NCBI RefSeq assembly: GCF_041690465.1
Contig: NZ_JAWLHG010000004.1
Coordinates: forward strand, 248,001 to 312,000
Length of the DNA: 64,000 nucleotides
DNA from: Falsiroseomonas sp041690465
GTDB taxonomy: Bacteria; Pseudomonadota; Alphaproteobacteria; Acetobacterales; Acetobacteraceae
Direction of reading: 5' to 3'
Shown here: positions 1 to 8,691 of the stretch, piece by piece
How the letters are laid out: every line of letters begins with the position of its first letter
Position numbering within the stretch: position 1 is the first letter of the stretch
Program-made: the position numbers and the translations under genes
Notes under the pieces: generated by a model
What the model was told of the DNA's origin: nothing
The model's input: the letters and a program-made list of their open reading frames with translations, nothing else
Databases searched by the model: none

Positions 1-1293
1 CCCCTTGAACCCCCGCCCCGCCTTGTTGACCTGCCGCCCCCGCGCCACCGCCAGGGCATCGGCGGGCACATCCTCCGTGATCACGCTGCCGGCACCGACC
101 AGCGCCCGCGCGCCCACCGACACGGGGGCAACCAGCGCGGTATCCGAGCCGATGAAGGCGCCCTCCCCGATCACCGTGCGGTGCTTGTTCACGCCGTCGT
201 AATTGCAGGTGATGGTGCCCGCGCCGATGTTCGCGCCCGCGCCGATGTCGGCATCGCCGAGATAGCTGAGGTGGTTGGCCTTCGCCCCCTCCCCCAGCAC
301 CGCCGCCTTCAGTTCCACGAAATTGCCGACATGCGCGCCGCGCTCGACCACCGTGCCGGGGCGAAGCCGCGCGAAGGGGCCGATGATCGCGCCGCGCTTC
401 ACCACGCAGCCTTCGAGATGGCTGAAGGCGCGGATCTCGACGCCGTCCTCCACCGCGACGCCAGGCCCGAACACCACGTTGGGGCCGACCGTCACGTCCT
501 GCCCGAGCGCGGTATCGTGGCTGAACACCACGCTCTCCGGCTGGATCAGCGTCGCCCCGCCTTCCATCGCCGCTCGGCGCAGGCGGCGCTGCATCTCGGC
601 CTCGGCCTCGGCGAGCTCCACGCGGGAGTTGATGCCGCGCAGCTCCGCCTCCGGCGCCTCCACCGCGGCCACCCGCACGCCCTCCGCGACGGCGAATGCG
701 ACGATGTCGGTCAGGTAGTATTCGCGCTTGGCATTGTCGTTCCTCACCAGGCGCAGCCAACGGAACAGGTCGGCCGCCCTCGCGCAGACCACGCCGGCAT
801 TGCACAGCGTGACGGCGCGCTCGGCCTCCGTCGCGTCCGCCCATTCCACGACACGGGTCACGCCGCCCGAGCCATCGGTCAGCACACGGCCATATTTCGC
901 CGGATCGGCGGGCCGCATCGCCAGCAGCGCCAGCCCCGCGCCATCCCGCGCCGCCCGCAGGCGCCGCATCGTCTCGGCGGTGATCAACGCGTTGTCGGCA
1001 TAGAGCACGGCCGCATCGCCCGCGAAGCCTTCCAGCAGCGGCGCCGCCTGCAGCGCGGCGTGCCCCGTGCCGAGGCGCTCCGCCTGCACCACCGTGGGGT
1101 GCGGCGCGGCGGCGCGTTCCAGCGCCGGCATGTCCGGCCCTACCACCACCACGGCGCGGTCGAACACCTCCCCGGCCGCGGCCAGCAGCTGGTTCAGCAT
1201 CGGCCGCCCGGCGAGCGGGTGCAGCGCCTTGGGAAGCGCCGAGCGCATGCGCGTGCCGAGCCCGGCGGCGAGGAGAATGGCGGCGGCGGTCAT
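1..1293 (-). CDS. glmU: GlmU, bifunctional UDP-GlcNAc pyrophosphorylase / glucosamine-1-P acetyltransferase (3' end outside window)
   Basis: Cytoplasmic enzyme that acetylates glucosamine-1-phosphate and uridylylates GlcNAc-1-phosphate to make UDP-GlcNAc for peptidoglycan and LPS. The reverse-strand frame opens at the ATG at 1293. It begins with the nucleotidyltransferase motif LLAAGLGTRM and continues through YADNALI and a pyrophosphorylase domain of about 230 residues. A left-handed beta-helix of hexapeptide repeats follows (for example HLSYLGDADIGAGANIGAGT and NYDGVNKHRTVIG). The frame runs off the left edge after 431 residues, so about 20 C-terminal residues of a normal ~450-residue GlmU are missing. 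It is divergent from gph, 81 bp away. The family call is near certain. Confidence 0.96.
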   Translation of the reverse strand, partial: MTAAAILLAAGLGTRMRSALPKALHPLAGRPMLNQLLAAAGEVFDRAVVVVGPDMPALERAAAPHPTVVQAERLGTGHAALQAAPLLEGFAGDAAVLYADNALITAETMRRLRAARDGAGLALLAMRPADPAKYGRVLTDGSGGVTRVVEWADATEAERAVTLCNAGVVCARAADLFRWLRLVRNDNAKREYYLTDIVAFAVAEGVRVAAVEAPEAELRGINSRVELAEAEAEMQRRLRRAAMEGGATLIQPESVVFSHDTALGQDVTVGPNVVFGPGVAVEDGVEIRAFSHLEGCVVKRGAIIGPFARLRPGTVVERGAHVGNFVELKAAVLGEGAKANHLSYLGDADIGAGANIGAGTITCNYDGVNKHRTVIGEGAFIGSDTALVAPVSVGARALVGAGSVITEDVPADALAVARGRQVNKAGRGFKG

Positions 1294-1374
1294 GGCCTCC
1301 GCGTAACGCCACGCGCGATCTCCGGCAAGCGCGCTCTCTTGCCCGCCCGGCCCGCCCGGCCTATCCGCGCCGAC

Positions 1375-2037
1375 ATGACAAGACTGGCCGTATTCGACCT
1401 CGACGGGACGCTGGTGGACAGCGCCCCCGACCTGCACGCCGCGCTGGACCGCCTGATGGCCGGCCGCCAGCTGCCCGGCTTCGGCCGCGCCGAGGTGGTC
1501 GGCATGATCGGCGATGGGGCGAGGGTGCTGGTGGAACGCGCGCTGGCCGCCCGGGGCCAACCCTTCGACCAGGCCGCGCTAGACGCCTTCCTGGCGGATT
1601 ACACCGCGAATGCCGCCGTCGAGACGCGGCCCTTCCCCGGCGTGGCGGAGGCACTGGACCAGTTGCAGCAGGCCGGCTGGCGGCTCGCCGTCTGCACCAA
1701 CAAGCCGGCCGGGGCCGCGCGCGGGTTGCTCGGCGCGCTCGGCCTGCTGGAGCGGCTGGCGGCCCTCGGCGGCGGCGACAGCTTCCCGGTGCGCAAGCCG
1801 CACCCTGGCCACCTGCTGGCGACCATCGCCGCGGCGGGCGGGGTGCCGGCGACCTCGGTGATGGTCGGCGATCACCGCAACGACGTGGAGGCCGCGCGCG
1901 GCGCAGGCATTCCCTGCGTCTTCGTCGGCTGGGGCTATGGCCCGCTGGCGATGGCCGATGGCGCGGCAATCGCCACCTGGCCGGCCTCGCTGCCGGCGGA
2001 GCTCGACGCGGCGCTTGCCAACGACCGCACCCGCTGA
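1375..2037 (+). CDS. gph: Phosphoglycolate phosphatase-type HAD hydrolase
   Basis: A 220-residue HAD-superfamily phosphatase that probably hydrolyses 2-phosphoglycolate, a by-product of DNA repair or photorespiration-like oxygenation. Motif I FDLDGTLVDS lies at residues 7-16, motif II is CTNKP near residue 108, the motif III lysine is in the RKPHP segment, and motif IV GDHRNDVEAA is near residue 165. The alpha-helical cap with DGAR agrees with the Gph subfamily, and the length is typical (about 220 residues). The start is the ATG directly before the TRLAVFDLDG segment; an open frame extends far upstream but has no family similarity. It stands alone, divergent from glmU. Other HAD phosphatases cannot be excluded by sequence alone. 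Confidence 0.88.
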   Translation: MTRLAVFDLDGTLVDSAPDLHAALDRLMAGRQLPGFGRAEVVGMIGDGARVLVERALAARGQPFDQAALDAFLADYTANAAVETRPFPGVAEALDQLQQAGWRLAVCTNKPAGAARGLLGALGLLERLAALGGGDSFPVRKPHPGHLLATIAAAGGVPATSVMVGDHRNDVEAARGAGIPCVFVGWGYGPLAMADGAAIATWPASLPAELDAALANDRTR

Positions 2038-2163
2038 GCTTCGGCCAGGGTATGCAGTCCTGGGGTGTCCTGGCGTGCCCCCCTTGTGAGCGGGAGCGCC
2101 TCTGCCCGCACTTGGGCACAGCGTAGCGCTACACCGCGGGAATAATCATCTGGCGGACCGGCC

Positions 2164-2385
2164 TCATCCAATGGCGCCACCCGCCAGGGCATGGCCGACG
2201 CCGCCGCGGATGTGCTCGGCAAGCACCTCCCGCGCTGTCGCGGCACTGCGCGGCAACGCGCTCTCGCGCAGCGCCGGGTGCTCGCGCATTGCGATGTCGC
2301 CGCGGAAACCGAGTGCCAGGTTCGCAGATAGCGGTCGAACACCGCTGATCAGCGCGATCCGCTGAGCGCGGTCAGGCTCGCGGCG
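2164..2385 (-). pseudogene. Possible remnant of a GntR-family (FCD) regulator, C-terminal part only
   Basis: In the gap 2038-2671 the reverse strand carries an in-frame stretch ending at a TGA at 2164. It reads like the end of an FCD ligand-binding domain, with the pattern RIALISGV, RGDIAMREHPALRESAL, AATAREVLAEHI. FCD regulators end with an EHRAIL...A..A...AREALRAHI pattern, which it resembles. An in-frame stop (TAG) at 2386-2388 and the absence of an HTH segment upstream mark it as a fragment. The identification is by eye on about 70 residues and therefore tentative. Confidence 0.33.
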
Positions 2386-2451
2386 CTAACGCGGCGCGCC
2401 GGGTCATGCCGTGACGCGAGGCCAGAAGATGAGCCCCGCCCGCGACGCCTT

Positions 2452-2652
2452 CTCGTCTGGGCTCGCCGGCGCGCCGAGAGCGTGCTGGCCCCGCTTGCTG
2501 GTGGCATGCTCATCGCCTGCGCCGTGCAGATTTTCATGCGATCGATGATGAATGGCCCGCTGGGCTGGACGACCGAAGTTCTGTGGTTCGCAGGGTGCTC
2601 GCTCTGCCATCCAGGCTTGTTGATCGCACTGCTTCCCGCAATGCTGCGTTGA
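2452..2652 (+). pseudogene. Possible remnant of a TRAP-transporter small permease (DctQ-like)
   Basis: A forward-strand stretch ending at a TGA at 2650-2652 encodes a hydrophobic segment (LAPLAGGMLIACAVQIFMR) followed by NGPLGWTTEVLWF. This is the first transmembrane helix and the helix-loop that open DctQ-type small subunits of TRAP carriers (typically V..RY....PL.W..E). Only about 65 residues remain of a usual 160-200, and no large permease or periplasmic receptor follows. It is oriented divergently to the GntR-like remnant at 2164-2385, the layout of many regulator/TRAP loci, which strengthens the case that both are decayed parts of one locus. Confidence 0.3.
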
Positions 2653-2671
2653 GCGCGGGGAGGACCAGGTG

Positions 2672-3367
2672 ATGGCGGCTCTGCGTGCGCGCGACGTGAT
2701 GACGACGGGGGGAGTCACGGTGGCTCCGGAGACGCCCGTGGCGGCGGTGGCCCGGATGTTCGCCGACCGCGGCCTGTCGGCCGCCACGGTGACGGACGCC
2801 AGCGGAACTCTGCTCGGCATCGTCACTGAATCCGACCTGATACGTCGGCTGGCGGACGAGGACGACCAGCCATCCGGCTGGCTCGCGCGCCTGTTCGACG
2901 GTCCGTTCTCCAGGGCCGAGCGATACGCTCGCAGTCACGGCGTCTACGCGAGCGAGCTGATGACGACGCCGGTGGTCACCGTCGGTCCGGAAGAAGGCGT
3001 CGCTCACGTCGCCCGACTGATGGAGGAACACCACATCCGCCGCATTCCCGTGGCCGAGGACGGGCGCCTGCTCGGCCTCATCAGCCGATCCGACCTTGTG
3101 CGGGCGCTGGTGGCGCAGCAGCCAACGCCGGCCGGCGAGCTTTCCGACGACGAGATCCATCGCGGCGTGATTGCCGCGATGCGACGGGCTTCCTGGGCCG
3201 ACACGGTGCACGCGGCAGTCCACGTGCAGGACGGCGTCGTCGAGTTCTACGGCTACAGCCCCTCGGAGACGGTCAGCCGCGCACTGCGCGTGCTGGCGGA
3301 GAACGTGCCGGGGGTGAAGGGCGTGGTTGACCGTACCCGGCACCGGTTCAGCGGAGACCCGAGCTGA
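2672..3367 (+). CDS. CBS-domain pair with C-terminal BON domain
   Basis: A 231-residue soluble protein. Two CBS motifs (about residues 6-60 and 93-148) form a Bateman module that usually binds adenosine nucleotides. The first contains RDVMTTGGVTV, the second ELMTTPVVTV and HHIRRIPVAEDGRLLGLISR. A BON domain follows at about residues 155-225 (HAAVHVQDGVVEFYGY), a fold linked to phospholipid or membrane association. The architecture is common in alphaproteobacteria and is usually annotated as a stress-related protein of unknown function. The start chosen is the ATG at 2672, preceded by GGGGAGG at 2657-2663; the overlapping GTG at 2669 is an alternative. It runs tail to tail with the DUF2182 gene. 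Confidence 0.88.
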   Translation: MAALRARDVMTTGGVTVAPETPVAAVARMFADRGLSAATVTDASGTLLGIVTESDLIRRLADEDDQPSGWLARLFDGPFSRAERYARSHGVYASELMTTPVVTVGPEEGVAHVARLMEEHHIRRIPVAEDGRLLGLISRSDLVRALVAQQPTPAGELSDDEIHRGVIAAMRRASWADTVHAAVHVQDGVVEFYGYSPSETVSRALRVLAENVPGVKGVVDRTRHRFSGDPS

Positions 3368-3407
3368 CGGAAGCGCCGGCAGCGCAGCCAGGCGCAGAAT
3401 TGGGTGT

Positions 3408-4184
3408 TCACACTGCGACCGCTACGAGCCCGACCACCCCCCAGCCGATCAACCCGGCACCCAGCACCCAGCTAACCACCTGCCCCGCAGGCATGAGCTT
3501 CTCGGCCAGCACGAGCAGCGCCAACCCGGCGATCCAGGCGAGGTTCATCACGCCGCCCACGAACAGCAGGAGCATCATCGCCCAGCAGCAACCCAGGCAA
3601 TACGCGCCGTGGCGGACGCCCATGGCGAAGGCACCGCTCGCGCCGCCGCGCCAGTGAGCAGCGAGAAACTCCAGTGGCGAGCGGCAGTGCCGCAGGCAGG
3701 CCCGCTTCAGCGGCGTGAATTGGTAGATCCCCGCCGCGATGAACAGAAGGCTCGCGGCGGTGGCCGTCCTCACGGACATTGCGGGCGTCAGCACGCCTGC
3801 CTGTTCAAGCGCCCATTGGGCAGCCGTGGCGACGATCGCGAAGCCGCCCCAGACCGCGGCATAGGCGACCGCGAAGAGCAGCGCGCGGCGTCCACCTCGC
3901 TCCGGATCCCTGCGGCGTGACACCGTGCCGTGGAGGAGGATCATCGGCGCTGCGCTCGGAAGCATCATCGCGAGCATCATGAGGACCCACATCACCACCA
4001 TCAGGGCGGCATGGCCGGGCGACCAGGCCACCGGCATGGTCATGCCCGCCATCGCCGATCCCATGTCCATCCCTGCGCCGAGCAGCAGATAGCCCCACGC
4101 CAGAACGACCACCGTCACGAGCGTCAGCACCGTCGCGCGGCGATCGCGGCGCAGCACCGCGTCGAGTGTCCCGGCCTGGCCCAT
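3408..4184 (-). CDS. DUF2182 integral membrane protein
   Basis: A 258-residue polytopic membrane protein matching the DUF2182 family (predicted metal-binding integral membrane proteins). After a short cytoplasmic start the first helix is TVLTLVTVVVLAWGYLLLGA, followed by Met-rich MDMG and MAGMTM segments. The family core AALMVVMWVLMMLAMMLPSA comes next, then several further helices including the GCCWAMMLLLFVGGVMNLAWI region. The Met/Cys-rich membrane segments fit metal binding, but no transport activity can be deduced. It lies 62 bp downstream of the DUF1326 gene on the same strand, a pairing I recall as common, so the two probably form one operon. Confidence 0.85.
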   Translation of the reverse strand: MGQAGTLDAVLRRDRRATVLTLVTVVVLAWGYLLLGAGMDMGSAMAGMTMPVAWSPGHAALMVVMWVLMMLAMMLPSAAPMILLHGTVSRRRDPERGGRRALLFAVAYAAVWGGFAIVATAAQWALEQAGVLTPAMSVRTATAASLLFIAAGIYQFTPLKRACLRHCRSPLEFLAAHWRGGASGAFAMGVRHGAYCLGCCWAMMLLLFVGGVMNLAWIAGLALLVLAEKLMPAGQVVSWVLGAGLIGWGVVGLVAVAV

Positions 4185-4246
4185 GTCGATGCCCCAGGAG
4201 GATTGCTTCGGATGCCCGGGCGGCGTGATGCCGCCCCGGTGCTGCG

Positions 4247-4885
4247 TCAGGCCGCGACGCCCATCGGGGTGTGCTCGACGCGCGCGAGCGAGCTGTGGCC
4301 CTCCGGCACGGAGAACCTGATGCCGGCGGTGCTCTCGATGCGGGCGCTCCCGATCTCGGCCTTGATGTGCTCGAAACCGTCCGGCATCACCACCTGGATG
4401 CGATGCGGAGCGCCGCTCACCGGGTTGCGGATCGGCTGGGTCTCGGTTTCCAGCACACCGGGGATCGAGACCCGTGCGGTGCGCTCGTCCATGTCGAACT
4501 CCACCTCGATCGGCGCGAAGACGGGGTCGAGCACCTTCGTCACGATCAGGCTGACGATGTGGAACAGGGTGCCCTCGTCGGAGTGCTTGCCCGACATGAT
4601 CTGGAACAGCGCATCGCGCTGCTCCGGCGTGGCGCGCTCGTCGATGATCGGCTGAATGGTGCCGTTGCCCTCATGCAGTGCGCCGGGGAAGTCCACCGTC
4701 ACGAAGAAGCTAAGCCCATCGAGGCGCACCTCGCCGAAATGGCCGTGCTCGATGCGCATGCCGAGCATGCCCTTGCACCAGCCCTGTGTCGGTCGGGCGT
4801 TGAAGTCGCATGGGCAGCCGAACGCGCAGTTGCAGTTCTTGATCCAATCGCCCTGGAGACGCCAATCGGTGCGATTCTGCTGCAT
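4247..4885 (-). CDS. DUF1326 domain protein
   Basis: A 212-residue protein of the DUF1326 family. Its N-terminus carries the family hallmark cysteine cluster NCNCAFGCPCDF (about residues 16-27), followed by a beta-rich region with no signal peptide. The function is unknown; the CxC...CxC cluster suggests metal or redox chemistry, but that is inference. The start is the ATG at 4885, preceded on the coding strand by GGAGG about 8 nt upstream; a longer open frame upstream lacks family character. It is transcribed before the DUF2182 gene, and the two families recur together, implying a joint role. Confidence 0.85.
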   Translation of the reverse strand: MQQNRTDWRLQGDWIKNCNCAFGCPCDFNARPTQGWCKGMLGMRIEHGHFGEVRLDGLSFFVTVDFPGALHEGNGTIQPIIDERATPEQRDALFQIMSGKHSDEGTLFHIVSLIVTKVLDPVFAPIEVEFDMDERTARVSIPGVLETETQPIRNPVSGAPHRIQVVMPDGFEHIKAEIGSARIESTAGIRFSVPEGHSSLARVEHTPMGVAA

Positions 4886-5172
4886 GGTGGTTTGCCTCCG
4901 TTGGTCCGGGTTGCGAGCTGGCCGTCGCGGGCACGGAGAAGCAATGCGGTGGTCCGCTCCAGCCTGTGGCTGCAAAGGGGGCGCACGAATCCCAAGCTAC
5001 GCCGATGAGCGCCCTGCCGCATGCAGAAAGCGAGACTGGTATCGTCGATTTGAGGCGGGGGCGACGAGGCGATGACGCGGCGTACGCATCCGCGCCCGAC
5101 TGCTTCGGCAGCTTCGCAGGTTCGGCCGAAGCGGAACGGTGGTAGGCTTTGTTGAACGGAGGGATCCAAGTC

Positions 5173-6129
5173 ATGCGAACGATGAGGCGTGTCATCCTGG
5201 CGGCGCTGCTTGCGCTGCCCTGTGCGGCGGTCGCGCAGGACTATCCAACGCGGCCGGTGACGGTGATCGTCGGCTACCCGCCCGGCGGCAACACGGACCT
5301 CATGGCCCGCGCGCTGCAACCCGAGCTCTCCCGTGCGCTCGGCCAGACGGTCGTGGTGCAGAATCGCGGCGGTGCGGCCGGGACGCTTGGCGCGGCGGAG
5401 GCAGCCCGCGCACGGCCTGACGGGTACACCCTGCTGTTCTCGCCGAACAACCCGCTGACCGCGCAGCCGCATCAGATGGCGCTCCCCTACTCGCTGGACA
5501 GCTTCCGCTTCATCTGCCTGGTCTACGACAATCCCCAGGTCATCGTGGCTGGCCGCAACGCGCCGTTCCAGGACTTCGCCGGCATGGTCCGCCACGGCCG
5601 CAGCGGGAAGGAGGCGCTGATCTTCGGCTCGCCCGGCCAGGGCAGCACGCAGCACATCCTGACCGCCGCGCTGCTTTCGCGCCTCGGCATAGAGGGCCTG
5701 CACGTGCCCTTCACCGGCGCCGGTCCGATGGCCCAGGCGGCGCTCGCAGGGCACATCCAGGTGTTCGTCGAGAGCGCCTCCATCCCTGCCTCGACCGGCC
5801 TGCCGGTGCTCGGCGCGATGGCGCGGGAGCGGATGGCGGGCCTGGCGGAGGTGCCGACCTTGACCGAACTGGGCCAGCCGCTCGTCGGCAGCAGCCATGG
5901 CGGCTTGCTGGCCCCCGCGGGGATCGCGGACACGGTTGCCGCGGCGCTGGAGCGGGCCTGCACCACGGCGGCAACCTCGGAGAGCTTCCGCACGGTGGCG
6001 CAGCGGCTGAATGCGGTGCCGCTGCATCTGCCCGGCGAGGCGTTCCGCGCCCGCTTCACCGAGGAGAGCGAGCTGAACCGGACCGTGCTGCGCGAGCTCG
6101 GGCTGGCGAGGACGGAAGGGACGCGATGA
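5173..6129 (+). CDS. Bug-family (TctC-like) periplasmic solute receptor
   Basis: A 318-residue periplasmic binding protein of the Bug/TctC family, which captures carboxylates and related small molecules. A signal peptide (RRVILAALLALPCAAVAQ) precedes the mature start DYPTRPVTVIV. Typical motifs are YPPGGNTDLMAR, the N-R-G-G-AAGTLGA loop, DGYTLLFSPNNPL and HVPFTGAGPMAQAAL. The ATG at 5173 is preceded by CGGAGGG; in-frame TTG codons at 5149 and 5152 are less likely. No TctA or TctB membrane subunit is nearby, as is usual for the expanded Bug families of beta- and alphaproteobacteria. The ligand is unknown. Confidence 0.93.
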   Translation: MRTMRRVILAALLALPCAAVAQDYPTRPVTVIVGYPPGGNTDLMARALQPELSRALGQTVVVQNRGGAAGTLGAAEAARARPDGYTLLFSPNNPLTAQPHQMALPYSLDSFRFICLVYDNPQVIVAGRNAPFQDFAGMVRHGRSGKEALIFGSPGQGSTQHILTAALLSRLGIEGLHVPFTGAGPMAQAALAGHIQVFVESASIPASTGLPVLGAMARERMAGLAEVPTLTELGQPLVGSSHGGLLAPAGIADTVAAALERACTTAATSESFRTVAQRLNAVPLHLPGEAFRARFTEESELNRTVLRELGLARTEGTR

Positions 6130-6300
6130 GGCGGGAACACGCGCGTTCGCGGGCCGTCACCGGACCTGCGGGATAACCGGTCGCGCGGCACGCGAGCGCG
6201 AATCCGGAAAGACCCCGGAGGAGGGCACGCCGTTGCGGTCGGCATGGGTGGTGCTGGCACGGGGGCTGCGGGCCACTGCGCCGGCTGGCAGTATCAGCTT

Positions 6301-7044
6301 GTGTGCACCGTCGTGATCCTGCGGCGGCCGGGGCATTCCTGGCCGCTGCTGCTGGCCGCCAACCGTGACGAGCGGCTCGACCGCGCCTGGGACGCGCCGG
6401 CAGCGCATTGGCCGGACCGCCCCGGCGTGGTCGGCGGCCGCGACGGCACCGCCGGGGGCACCTGGATGGCGATGCGTGGCGGCCTGGTGGCCGCGGTGCT
6501 GAACCGCCCGGGCAGCCTCGGCCCGGCGCCCGGCAAGCGCTCCCGCGGGGAATTGCCGCTGCTGGCGCTGTCGGCCGAGGGCGGGAAGGCCGCCGCCGCG
6601 CGAATCGCCGCGCTCGATGCCGGTGCCTGGCGGCCGTTCAACATGCTCATCGCCGATGCGCGCACGGCCTTCTTCCTGCGCGGCCTCGGCGAGGGCCGGC
6701 CACAGAGGGTGGCGCTGCCCGAGGGGGTCACCATGGTCACGGCGCATGAGCCGAACGACCCGACGAGCCCGCGAATCGCCCGGCATCTGCCCCGCTTCCG
6801 CGCCGCCACCCCGCCCGACCCCGACCAGGAGGCCTGGACCGCGTGGGAGACGCTGCTCGCCGACCGCGGCTTCGGCGCCGAGGGCGTCGCCGGCGCGCTG
6901 AACGTGCCGCCGGTGCAGGGTTTCGGCACGGTCTGCTCCAGCCTGGTTGCACTCGGCGCCGCCGGCGCGCAACGCTGGCGCTTCAGCCCCGGCCCGCCTG
7001 CGCCGGGCGGCTTCTTCGAGATCGCCCTGGATGAGCCCGCATGA
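6301..7044 (+). CDS. NRDE/TANGO2-family protein
   Basis: A 247-residue protein of the NRDE (TANGO2, Ser/Thr-rich T10) family, related by fold to Ntn hydrolases. The start is set at the GTG at 6301 because it places Cys at position 2 (M-C-T-V-V), the conserved beginning of this family. NRDE follows at residues 21-24, then GGRDGTAGGTW and VLNRPG. Eukaryotic homologues are linked to haem or lipid metabolism, but the bacterial function is unsettled. The open frame extends to 6244, but those 19 extra codons lack similarity. It overlaps the following gene by ATGA at 7041, indicating translational coupling. Confidence 0.84.
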   Translation: MCTVVILRRPGHSWPLLLAANRDERLDRAWDAPAAHWPDRPGVVGGRDGTAGGTWMAMRGGLVAAVLNRPGSLGPAPGKRSRGELPLLALSAEGGKAAAARIAALDAGAWRPFNMLIADARTAFFLRGLGEGRPQRVALPEGVTMVTAHEPNDPTSPRIARHLPRFRAATPPDPDQEAWTAWETLLADRGFGAEGVAGALNVPPVQGFGTVCSSLVALGAAGAQRWRFSPGPPAPGGFFEIALDEPA

Positions 7045-7523
7045 CCCCTGCCCGCCGTACCGCCCTGCTCACCGCGCTCGCCCTGCTGCCGCTGCCGGCT
7101 TTCGCGCAGCCGGAGGGCCGCGGCGGCGGGCAGGGGCGCGGCGGCGGCGGCGGTCAAGGCAACCGGGACAACCACGGCAATCGCGGGAATCAGGGCAATA
7201 GAGGGAACCAGGGCAACCGGAGCGATCAGGGCCGGCGGGGCGGGAGCCTCGACTCCGCCGATCTCGGCATCGTCCGCTCCTGGCTCGGGGCGAATCCGGG
7301 CTACAGCGTCCAGCCCCTGCCGCCCGGGATGCGCAACCGGCTGGCCCAGGGCAAGCCATTGCCGCCGGGGATCGCCCGCCGCACGGTGCCGCCCGGCCTG
7401 CTCGGCCTGCTGCCGCACCGGCCGGGCTACGACTACGTGATGGTGGGCGCCAGCCTGGTGCTGGTCAGCGTCGCAACCGGGGCGGTGGCAAGCATCCTGA
7501 CCGACGCCCTGCTGCGCCGCTAG
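7041..7523 (+). CDS. CigR/RcnB-like secreted protein with Gly/Asn-rich tract
   Basis: A 160-residue exported protein. The signal peptide is LLTALALLPLPAFAQ. A low-complexity Gly/Asn/Arg/Gln tract covers about residues 26-65. The C-terminal part has the LPPGMRNRLAQGKPLPPGIA and LPHRPGYDYVMVGASLVLV elements seen in CigR/RcnB-like families, ending in a hydrophobic helix (GAVASILTDALL). CigR is an anti-virulence regulator in Salmonella and RcnB is a periplasmic metal-homeostasis protein; neither role can be transferred here. Its start overlaps the NRDE gene stop (ATGA). Confidence 0.7.
   Translation: MTPARRTALLTALALLPLPAFAQPEGRGGGQGRGGGGGQGNRDNHGNRGNQGNRGNQGNRSDQGRRGGSLDSADLGIVRSWLGANPGYSVQPLPPGMRNRLAQGKPLPPGIARRTVPPGLLGLLPHRPGYDYVMVGASLVLVSVATGAVASILTDALLRR
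7159..7225 (+). repeat. Degenerate tandem repeat coding Gly-Asn-Arg/Gln units
   Basis: About seven imperfect 9-bp units of the type GGCAACCGG / GGGAATCAG lie inside the CigR-like gene and encode GNR/GNQ/DNH triplets. The codons vary between units (AAC/AAT, CGG/CGC/AGA), so this is an old, selected repeat rather than a fresh slippage array. Confidence 0.6.
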
Positions 7524-7686
7524 GCGCGCATGGGCCCCTCCCGCCCCCGGCGTGGCGGAGGGGGGACGGGCCTGCTATAGCCGCTGCGGCTTCCCGGGGC
7601 GCGCGCCCCGCGGCCTTGCGCGCCCGCATGGCCCTCCTGGGTCCTCCTCGGCCCGGGCGCGCGGCAGAGACAGGAGTTTCCACACC

Positions 7687-8451
7687 ATGGCGCGCCGCCG
7701 GCAGGTCTATGAGGGCAAGGCAAAGATCCTCTTCGAGGGTCCGGAACCGGGCACCCTGGTGCAGTATTTCAAGGACGACGCCACTGCCTTCAACGCGAAG
7801 AAGAAGGGCACGATCACCGGCAAGGGCGTGCTCAACAACCGGATCAGCGAATACCTGATGACGCGGCTGTCCGAGATCGGCGTGCCGAACCACTTCATCC
7901 GCCGCCTCAACATGCGCGAGCAGCTGATCCGCGAGGTGGAGATCATCCCGCTGGAAGTGGTGGTGCGCAACGTCGCCGCCGGCAGCCTCTCCACCCGGCT
8001 GGGCATCCAGGAAGGCACGCGGCTGCCGCGCTCGATCATCGAGTTCTACTACAAGAACGATGCACTCAACGACCCGATGGTGTCGGAAGAGCACATCACC
8101 TGCTTCGGCTGGGCCACCACGCAGGACATCGACGACATCGTCTCGCTCACGCTGAGGGTGAACGATTTCCTCTCCGGCCTGTTCCTCGGCGTCGGCATCA
8201 CGCTGGTGGATTTCAAGCTGGAATTCGGCCGGCTCTGGGAGAACGAGGAGATGCGCATCGTCCTCGCCGACGAGATCAGCCCCGACAATTGCCGCCTTTG
8301 GGACGCCAAGACCGGCGAGAAGATGGACAAGGACCGCTTCCGCCGCGACCTCGGCAAGGTCGAGGAAGGCTACCAGGAGGTGGCGCGGCGCCTCGGCATC
8401 CTGCCGGAAGCGGGCGTGCGCGACATGAAGGGACCGGAGACCGTCCAGTGA
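7687..8451 (+). CDS. purC: SAICAR synthetase
   Basis: A 254-residue phosphoribosylaminoimidazole-succinocarboxamide synthase, catalysing ATP-dependent ligation of aspartate to CAIR in purine synthesis. It shows the N-terminal YEGKAKILF motif (residues 8-16), the LEVVVRNVAAGSL stretch, the LVDFKLEFGR motif and DEISPDNCRLWD near residue 198, all diagnostic of PurC. The ATG at 7687 fits the family N-terminus; the upstream open frame from 7552 has no family character. It opens the purine cluster and is followed by purS with a 4-bp overlap. The 163-bp leader holds GC-rich inverted repeats but no recognisable purine riboswitch. Confidence 0.97.
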   Translation: MARRRQVYEGKAKILFEGPEPGTLVQYFKDDATAFNAKKKGTITGKGVLNNRISEYLMTRLSEIGVPNHFIRRLNMREQLIREVEIIPLEVVVRNVAAGSLSTRLGIQEGTRLPRSIIEFYYKNDALNDPMVSEEHITCFGWATTQDIDDIVSLTLRVNDFLSGLFLGVGITLVDFKLEFGRLWENEEMRIVLADEISPDNCRLWDAKTGEKMDKDRFRRDLGKVEEGYQEVARRLGILPEAGVRDMKGPETVQ

Positions 8452-8687
8452 AGGCGAGAGTCTATGTGATGCCCAAGGCGGGCGTGCTCGACCCGCAAGG
8501 CAAGGCGATCGGCCACGCACTCGAGGGCCTCGGCTTCGCCGGGATCGGCGAGGTGCGCGCGGGCAAGGTGATCGAGCTGGAGCTGGCGGAATCCGATCCC
8601 GCCAAGGCGAAGGCGGCCGCCGAGGAGATGGCGCGGCGCCTGCTCGCCAACACGGTGATCGAGAGCTTCCGGGTCGAGGTGCTCTAG
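8448..8687 (+). CDS. purS: FGAM synthase subunit PurS
   Basis: A 79-residue small subunit of the PurSQL formylglycinamidine ribonucleotide synthetase, which helps channel ammonia between PurQ and PurL. The protein reads VKARVYVMPKAGVLDPQGKA, then GFAGIGEVRAGKVIEL, the family fold signature, and is full length. It starts at a GTG overlapping the purC stop (GTGA), so translation is coupled. The presence of purS together with the short purL confirms the three-subunit enzyme type. Confidence 0.95.
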   Translation: MKARVYVMPKAGVLDPQGKAIGHALEGLGFAGIGEVRAGKVIELELAESDPAKAKAAAEEMARRLLANTVIESFRVEVL

Positions 8688-8691
8688 CCCC

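Noticed and set aside
181..2037. 618-codon open frame on the plus strand over glmU
   Set aside because: Only its last third encodes a known protein (Gph from 1375). The rest is the antisense shadow of glmU.
7532..7610. GC-rich inverted repeats before purC, including the 16-bp palindrome CGGGGCGCGCGCCCCG at 7595-7610
   Set aside because: No T-run, no operator-like symmetry, and such palindromes are expected by chance in this composition; no purine riboswitch core is visible.
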